Positions 58,347 through 64,000 of a stretch of DNA of 64,000 bases are shown one piece after another. Source of the stretch: Globisporangium splendens (lineage: Eukaryota > Oomycota > Peronosporomycetes > Pythiales > Pythiaceae); assembly GCA_006386115.1 (NCBI GenBank), contig VFIW01000049.1, positions 62,001-126,000 on the forward strand, read 5' to 3'. The position numbers and the translations under genes were made by a program. The notes under the pieces are model-generated. The model did no database searches. It was given only the letters and a program-made list of their open reading frames with translations, and had not been told where the DNA came from. How positions within the stretch are numbered: position 1 is the first letter of the stretch; each line of letters begins with the position of its first letter.

Positions 58347-58533
58347 ACACGCCTGTAGTGTGCTTGAGAGGTCTCATTTCGCTTTCGCATCAGCATCTTT
58401 GGCGGACGTGGGTGAGATGGAACCTGAGACTCGGGAATTCTTAAACTGTATGTAGATCATAAGTTACATAGAATTACCTTCTCTCTCTCTCTCGCCTCCT
58501 TCTGGGTGATGAGGTTGGATCATGAATGATCGC

Positions 58534-58966
58534 TCAAGAGCTCACGTCTGTCGATGAACGTTTGGAGCTAGCAGAGATTGAAGGGGATTCTGGTCGGGAT
58601 GCTTCTGCTGCGGACGCCAAAGTGATAGACCGCACAAGGAGGTTCGCGCAGTGCGGACACGCCTCGTCGTCCAAGCCAAACGCCGCGAGGTCCTTGCGGA
58701 ATGGCTTGTTGCACGCACGACAGAGCAACGCGAGCTCAGTCGCGAGCCCCAGTCGATGGTCCGGGCTGAGCTCGAAGTGACACTCGCTGCAGTCGAACCA
58801 CCGGTGGCAGCACGGCGCCTGGAACGCAAACTAGTAGCAGCAAGCAGCACAGGCACGCACGTTAAGTGAGAGCGCTCTTGAGCTAAGGCATACACAGCTA
58901 GCTACTCACACTGGCAGCGGCGGGTTTGAGTATCAATACCTGGACATTGGCGATATGTTTGCACAT
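58534..58966 (-). CDS. Small zinc-ribbon protein (MCKHI ... CPHC family)
   Basis: Two exons, 58910-58966 and 58534-58830 (117 aa), phase 0, donor GTGAGT. The 19-residue first exon MCKHIANVQVLILKPAAAS joins to FQAPCCHRWFDCSECHFE. Eight or more metal-ligand candidates follow in pairs: MCKH, CCHRWFDCSECH, LLCRACNKPFRKDL and EACPHC. This cysteine layout is shared by short eukaryotic proteins I recall as uncharacterised CHY/zinc-ribbon-like. A Ser-rich tail of about 30 residues ends the protein, and its coding DNA is partly duplicated downstream. Two structural zinc sites are likely; function unknown. Only 239 bp separate it from the divergent WW-like gene. Confidence 0.75.
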
Positions 58967-59205
58967 GCGAGCGACTTGGGATAAAGGAGGAAGGTGAATG
59001 GAAAACGGCCAGATCCACACATCCCACACATACACACACCACCACCACTACCGGGGTGCATCGCTATTTGTGGCATAGCGCAGTGAGTGAGCGTATTTCT
59101 GGGCGACATCCGCTAACCTAGCCAATTAGTGCGATGCTTTGACCACACACGTGCGTTTGCAAGCTCCCGCTCCGCTTCACAACATACGCACCCGACTGAA
59201 AGAAA

Positions 59206-60406
59206 ATGGCTCCATCACCTCCAGTGCTGCTCACACCGGAAGATCTCTACGCGCAAGCGTCGCACTGTGACGTGGACTTGGTGGACGAGCCGTTCCTCAT
59301 CCCGCTCATGAAGCAGGCAGTACTCACGCCCTTACCGCTCCACTGGATCAAAGTTGCGGCGCAAGGTGACGACGACCAGCCATATCTGGAACATGACGAA
59401 TGCAATCCAGCAACGTGGCGATACAGGAATGAACTGACGGGTCAAGTCCAAGACAGCCACCCGGCGGAGCCGTACTTCCAGCAGCAAATTGACGAACTCC
59501 GCTCTCAGCACGAGCACGAGGCACATGAGACACCAGCTCACGGATGGATGGAGTTTGAAGAATGCTCTACTGGTGGAGGTGGCGCTGCCCAGGGCGGCCC
59601 TGAAATCGAGGTGACAACCAGAAAGTACTACTACGACTTCGTGAGCGAGACTCGCCAGGACATGCATCCGCTTGCCAGACTTCGGGACTCGTTCGACGCG
59701 GCGGTGTCCACCATCGCCGATCCAAAGATCTTTGAGAACGCGACGACGCTGCACCAGCAAACCACGATGAAAAAGTAAGTGGTTTGTGTGCTTGTACCTA
59801 TGAAGAGTCTGCGCAGGCGCAAAGCACACACTAACCTCGCTTTTGGTTATGACAACTAGCCTCGAGCAGCTCCAAATCCTGTGCTTCCACTCGTGGTGGA
59901 ACGAGACGTCGTCGGTACACAGTACAACGAAGAAGAGTGTGGTCCACGTGTACTTTTCGATCCCGACGCGGCATTTCCAGGTCGTGCTCGACGACTCGGA
60001 CCAGCACGTGTTCACGATTTCGCACATTGTCGGGACCAATGGCAAGCTGCTCACGGCCTGGGATCTGTACGTCGGCGCGCGGATCCCCGTGCTCGGACGG
60101 CTCGCGACGCTCATGCAGACAAGTCTGCTCACGCGGCAGTGGCTCCAGATGCACGAGCAGAAGCTCCAGCGCATCAAAGCAGAGCTCCAGAGCGAGCTCG
60201 TCAAGTACGAGCTCAAGAAGGACCCGGTGCGAACTCCATTCAAGGGAAATGGACGCATCGAGTGCGCGGATCCGCATCGGTCCCAGGCCGGATGCTCGTT
60301 ACGCCACGTGCTCAATAACATCGCGGCGCTCAAGCGCAAGTTGGCGGGCTACCGACCGGATCTCGTGCGACGCATCTGTGCGCGCATCGTAGATCTGGAC
60401 GAGTAG
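59206..60406 (+). CDS. Protein with an N-terminal WW-like domain, probably cilium-related
   Basis: Two exons, 59206-59774 and 59860-60406 (371 aa), phase 2, donor GTAAGT. Residues about 44-85 look like a WW domain of the CEP164 kind: PLHWIKVAAQGDDDQPYLEH then TWRYRNELTGQVQDSHPAEPYF, with Trp, Tyr, the TG turn and HP in place. An acidic linker and KYYYDFVSETRQ lead to the second half. That half has an unusual LEQLQILCFHSWWNE, a beta-rich stretch (VVHVYFSIPTRHFQVVLD), a helical LQMHEQKLQRIKAELQSEL and an Arg-rich end. CEP164-like WW proteins act at basal bodies, and the neighbour downstream is a SHIPPO-repeat protein, so a ciliary link is plausible but inferred. Second half not recognised. Confidence 0.65.
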
Positions 60407-60601
60407 AAGCAGTTGATTGCCTCAGCGCAGAGCCGCAGTTTCATCTGACTTGCCGATGTTGTCCTCGCTCACCTATTAATATCAGAAATGAAATGGGAAC
60501 CTATCTATTTGCGGGAGCCTCCATGTCAACATGGTCGACATGTATGTTCACACGCAGCCATCGAGGCATTGAGAGAGACCAACGCTTGCTACTGAGGCGC
60601 C

Positions 60602-61589
60602 ATGGCCATCACGACGCGATCGAAACGCGTTTCCGTGTTCGGCACCAATACTCGAAGCACGCCCGCGAGCGTCGGACCTGGTTCATATGCGCCAGAGACC
60701 ACAATCACGAGCTTCAAGGACGTGGGGAAGAATCGGCCGCTGTTTTCTGGGTTCGCGGCGTCCGAAGAACGAAATCTCAATGCCAATAAGACCACGTCCG
60801 CGATCACTCCAGGTATGCGAGCTCGCACCTATACAGACAGATAGACGGCGGGCTGACTTGGTATTATCTGCTGCTTCTCAGATCCTGGCGCGTATATCGA
60901 CGGCAAGGACCACCAGAGCAGCGTCAAGGCACCATCGAACGTGTTTGCAACCAAGGTGCAATCGTGATGCTGCAATTCCCTTGTCAATGCTCAAAACCTC
61001 ACTGGACTACGGTTGTGTATGCAGGCGTCTAGCTTCGCGCCGAGTGCGCCCGGGTCCACGATCTTCCTTCCGTCAAGCATCCAGAACAATCCCGGGCCAG
61101 GAGCGTGTACGCTGCGCTCGTCCACGAGTCCGCCGAGACTCTCAAGCAACAACAACCAGCTGCACGAGCTTGACGGTCGCAACAACAAGTTTGTGACGCT
61201 GAAACCCTCGGCGCCAGCGATCCCGAAGAGAGAGCAGAGCTACGGGCACATGCAGGTCGGCTCGGAGCTCCGCGCGCAGCCGCCGCAAGAAGCACGCAGT
61301 TCGAGGCGACGCGAGTCTTGGGTTCTCCAGTGCTACCGAGCGCTACTGCCTGTCGAAGCCGTCGTCGGCGAAAGTTGCTGCGCTAGGACTTGGTGCCTAC
61401 AAGAGCGAGATCCCAAGATCTTTGAACCAGCCAGTGAAGACCAAGTTGAGCGTCGGCCGCCACGGCGTCTTTGGGACCACGTCCGAGCGCCATGTATGGG
61501 AGCATCTCGAGAAACGCGTGGACGTTGCTGACGTGCTGACCCCCGCTCCAGGCACGTACGGCAAGAGAGAGGCAACCACAATGTTGTAG
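60602..61589 (+). CDS. SHIPPO/STPGR-repeat flagellar protein, with an apparent frameshift
   Basis: Exons 60602-60812, 60882-60955 and 61025 onward. The start has a good Kozak context (GCCATGG). Repeats of the PGPGxY type are spread through the protein: SVGPGSYAPE, PDPGAYIDG, NNPGPGACTL, LGLGAYKSEIP and TPAPGTYGKRE, with the companion PAIPKREQSYG. Such proteins coat or fill axonemal microtubules. The frame carrying the first repeats continues without them to 61531, while LGAYKSEIP, RHGVFGTTSERHVW and the last repeat are in the next frame, ending at TAG 61587-61589. The shift of one extra base (or two missing) lies between about 61250 and 61330. A 34-nt GT..AG intron would also restore frame but is much shorter than any other here. 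Expected length about 282 residues. Confidence 0.7.
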
Positions 61590-61789
61590 AGAAAAGCAAA
61601 CCACAATATAAATGGTGATAAATATGCCATTCATTTTAGACAAACGCGCTCAAAGACAAAAGGCAAGCAGTGAGAGCGCACGCAAGGCTTGATGGCGTTG
61701 AAGGACAAGTGATCCTGTACATGGGTGTGTGTATTTGCGTGCCTGCCTTTCAACTCGACAGCTTATCTTCTTGTGGTAGCTGTCGCCTA

Positions 61790-64000
61790 CTATAATTGCG
61801 GCGCGTTGCTCTTTTTCCATCGCAGGTACGATCGGTGCGCGAACAGCAGGAAGTCCTGCTCCGTGATGAGGCCGTCGGCATTCGTGTCGATCACTTCCAT
61901 GAGCAGCGTCAGCTCTTCCTCGGTCGCGTATGCATCTACATAAACACAAGCGCCATATGCAGACATCCAATTCGAGTCAGTCACACAGCGCAAATAACAT
62001 GAGCACAAGATGACGCACGTACCGCTGTCTTGCTCAGCAAGCAGCACGACGAAGCTCTCCTCCATGAGCACGCCGTTGCCCGAGATGTCCAAGAGCGTGA
62101 AATACAACTTGAGCGCCTGCCACTGGCGCTTGGAGAACACATCGCAGCCCTTTTGTGGTGGACCCACAGGTGTTGGCACGACAGATGCGTGGTTGGCATC
62201 AGCTACTACTGTCCTGGAAGCTTCACTGGGAGTAGATGCTGCTGCCACATCGTCACTCAGGCTCAGCTGGCTGTTCACGAGCTCCATCCTCGGAGTCGAC
62301 GGTGTCGAATGTGACAGCGAACCATCGAGAGACGCAGTCATGCTCTCTTCTGCGCTCTCAGTCGCCTTTTCTTCAATCGACGCCTCCTTGGCGCCAAAGA
62401 AGCGGCGAAAAATGCGTAGAAAACCGGGACAGAGCTTCCATCCACTGCTGCGCGTGCGGCTACTGCGGCGCGGAGATTTTACATACGGCGTGGTAACGGT
62501 ATTGACTGTATGCACGTCCACTTTGTCAAGCGTATGCAGCACAACCGTACTCGTTGTAGCCAGGATCTCCTCGTGCTTGCTGTTTTTCTGCTGCTGCTGT
62601 CGGGATGCCGACGTGTGTGCAGATATAGATGCTTGCTCATTGTCGAGATCACCAGAGTCAATCGTCGACTGTTCTTCAGTTGTCGTGTGCTCACTTGTTT
62701 GCCGTGGTTCTGGATTGGTTTCTGTGGTTGTCCTCTGCAGATAGTCGTCTTGTGGCGGATGGTGGACATTTTGTCCACTTGAAGAGGACGAGTTGGACGA
62801 AACCGTCTCGACGCGACTCGTTGTGGCTCCAGAAGAAGGAGAAAGTGCAAGACCAAATGCAGCTATGCTGCTGAGTTCACTCCCTACGGATGCAGACGCA
62901 CCATTGCTGCTGCTGGTGTTACCAAGTGGGAGTTGTGTCATGGACGATTGGCTGGAGAGCATCAGCAGCTGCCGCAGCCGGCGACAGTGCTTCACGAGCT
63001 CGTAGAAATCCACGGGCAGGAATGGCAGCGTCTCCTTCAAGAAGGTCTTCACGGCTTGGTCTTCGCTCGGCAGCGCGAATTCGTGCTCGCGATGCACACT
63101 GCGCGTGTGCTGTCGGTACTCCAAGACACTACCGCCGCTTGTTGGTTTCGCCCATGGCACCATCAGCGTCGCGCCCTACACCACGGACAGGGAGTAAGGC
63201 ACAAGAGTAAGAGACAACAGCAGTGCAAACAAAAGAAATGACGTAGACCCAAACCATGTTGTGGTTTGTGTTGCAATACTCCGGGGCTGAGAAGACAGTG
63301 ATCACGGGCGGCAGCATGACGTCTTCGCTAGAGACAGCCTCCCCGCCATCGTCGTCGGTCGCACTCGAGCGTTTGCCCTTCCGTTGAGACTCGCCGCTGC
63401 GACCAAAGTGCTCACGAAATCCATCTTCTTCCAACTACACAGCACATTACCATTCGTGATCAGCACAAGCAAAACACAGCAGACAAGTACTTGCCAGATA
63501 CGCGTACCTCATGCGCACGAATGATCGCCAGCAGCTCGTTTCTCTTTAGGAACGCTCGACACGCAGTCTCGTTGAACGTGAACGAGCACCCACGGATGCT
63601 GTTGGGTGCCCAGTGTTCTCCCTCATCAGCGGTGTCATCGTCCTTCGCAGGATCGGCCCAAAGCAGATCGCAGAGAGCACCCGTCGGCTCGGGCTCCATG
63701 AACCGGTCCACATTCTCATTGATGTCTTCCAGCTGTACGATCTCGGGGGACAATCCGCCGTGGACTGCAAGGAACGTCCCGTAGGATGTCTCGAGCTTGG
63801 CCGCGAGCGGCATGCTCTCGAAGCACTTGATCGTGCGGTTGTACACGATGGTGCCGTACTTCTGGAGACACTCGGCGCGGAAGCCGTAGAACGTGCTGAG
63901 ACTGCGGCACTCGTGGTTGCCGCGTAGCAGGTGGACACTCGACGGGAACCGCACTTTGAACGCAAGCAGCAGCAGCACGATCTCGCAGGACGAGATGCCG
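61790..64000 (-). CDS. Calcineurin-like Ser/Thr phosphatase with C-terminal EF-hands (5' end outside window)
   Basis: Visible exons: 63508-64000 (partial), 63255-63434, 62023-63175, 61790-61935; phases close. The catalytic part is a PPP-family phosphatase: LLRGNHECRSL, VHGGLSPEI, LLWADP, NSIRGCSFTF, IIRAHE and ITVFSAPEYCNT, nearest to calcineurin A (NSIRGCSF, LLAIIRAHE). An acidic/Ser insert of about 30 residues splits the RAHE and FSAPEY segments. A helix (VDFYELVKHCRRLRQLL) occupies the place of the calcineurin B-binding region. A Ser/Thr-rich linker of about 230 residues follows, then two EF-hand loops, DISGNGVLMEES and DTNADGLITEQD. Calcium control within one chain is therefore likely. 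The N-terminus and first catalytic motif (GDxHG) lie beyond position 64000. Confidence 0.85.

Larger units (their letters stand above)
52354..58533. other. 6.2 kb gene-poor region
   Basis: Lowest coding density in the window. It starts with a (GT)n/(GGGT)n run directly upstream of the zinc-motif gene (52363-52402) and CTCGCTCA-type repeats (52472-52510). It also has GT/CA runs near 53839-53852 and 55430-55445 and a (CT)n at 58480-58492. Many ORFs of 60-200 codons overlap on both strands but none has domains or consistent codon use. The best isolated candidate is the TATA-preceded small ORF at 54601. It may hold lineage-specific small genes or decayed DNA. Confidence 0.5.

Overview
The window is nuclear DNA of a eukaryote, most likely an oomycete-type stramenopile. 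I reconstructed the exons by hand from reading-frame continuity, GT..AG junctions and family alignment. The genes are compact, with introns of about 70-107 nt and short intergenic spacers. The content mixes fungal/oomycete features (a secreted DUF1996 protein, oomycete-style zinc-motif proteins), plant-like features (a hydroxyproline/serine arabinosyl- or galactosyltransferase-like enzyme, a SIZ1-type SUMO ligase with a PHD finger, a NO VEIN-like protein, a MAPKK with an S-x5-T activation loop) and flagellar genes (SHIPPO repeats, kinesin). The species call is inference; no rRNA or mitochondrial marker is present.

Layout: 1-9.5 kb carries a NO VEIN-like giant protein, COP9 signalosome subunit 3 and a very-long-chain 3-oxoacyl-CoA reductase, all on +. 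A 3.2 kb gene-free stretch follows. 12.8-19.8 kb holds a VPS9-domain Rab GEF, a MAPKK (-), a conserved protein of unknown function, a triple cysteine-repeat membrane protein and a DJ-1 homologue (-). 20-24 kb holds a secreted DUF1996 protein and a type II glycosyltransferase. 25-35.7 kb is a run of minus-strand multi-exon genes: SF3A3, a SIZ1-type SUMO E3 ligase, an Aurora kinase and a small docking-domain protein. 35.8-39.2 kb has a DUF1772 membrane protein and two acidic/coiled-coil unknowns on +. A kinesin (apparently frameshifted) and holocytochrome c synthase follow on -.

43.1-49.9 kb is the most distinctive part: five tandem minus-strand paralogues of a TspO/MBR-like (tryptophan-rich sensory protein-like) polytopic membrane protein. 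All five share one gene structure, a long exon, a phase-2 intron and a short exon encoding a divergent tail. After a small zinc-motif nuclear-type protein (51.7-52.4 kb) comes about 6 kb with almost no genes, holding microsatellites and one TATA-preceded small ORF. The right end has a small zinc-ribbon protein, a WW-like protein, a SHIPPO-repeat protein (also apparently frameshifted) and a calcineurin-like phosphatase with C-terminal EF-hands that runs off the window.

I see no rRNA, tRNA, CRISPR array, intact transposon or viral gene. Most genes are unrelated housekeeping, signalling or ciliary genes. The only real gene cluster is the TspO-like array.
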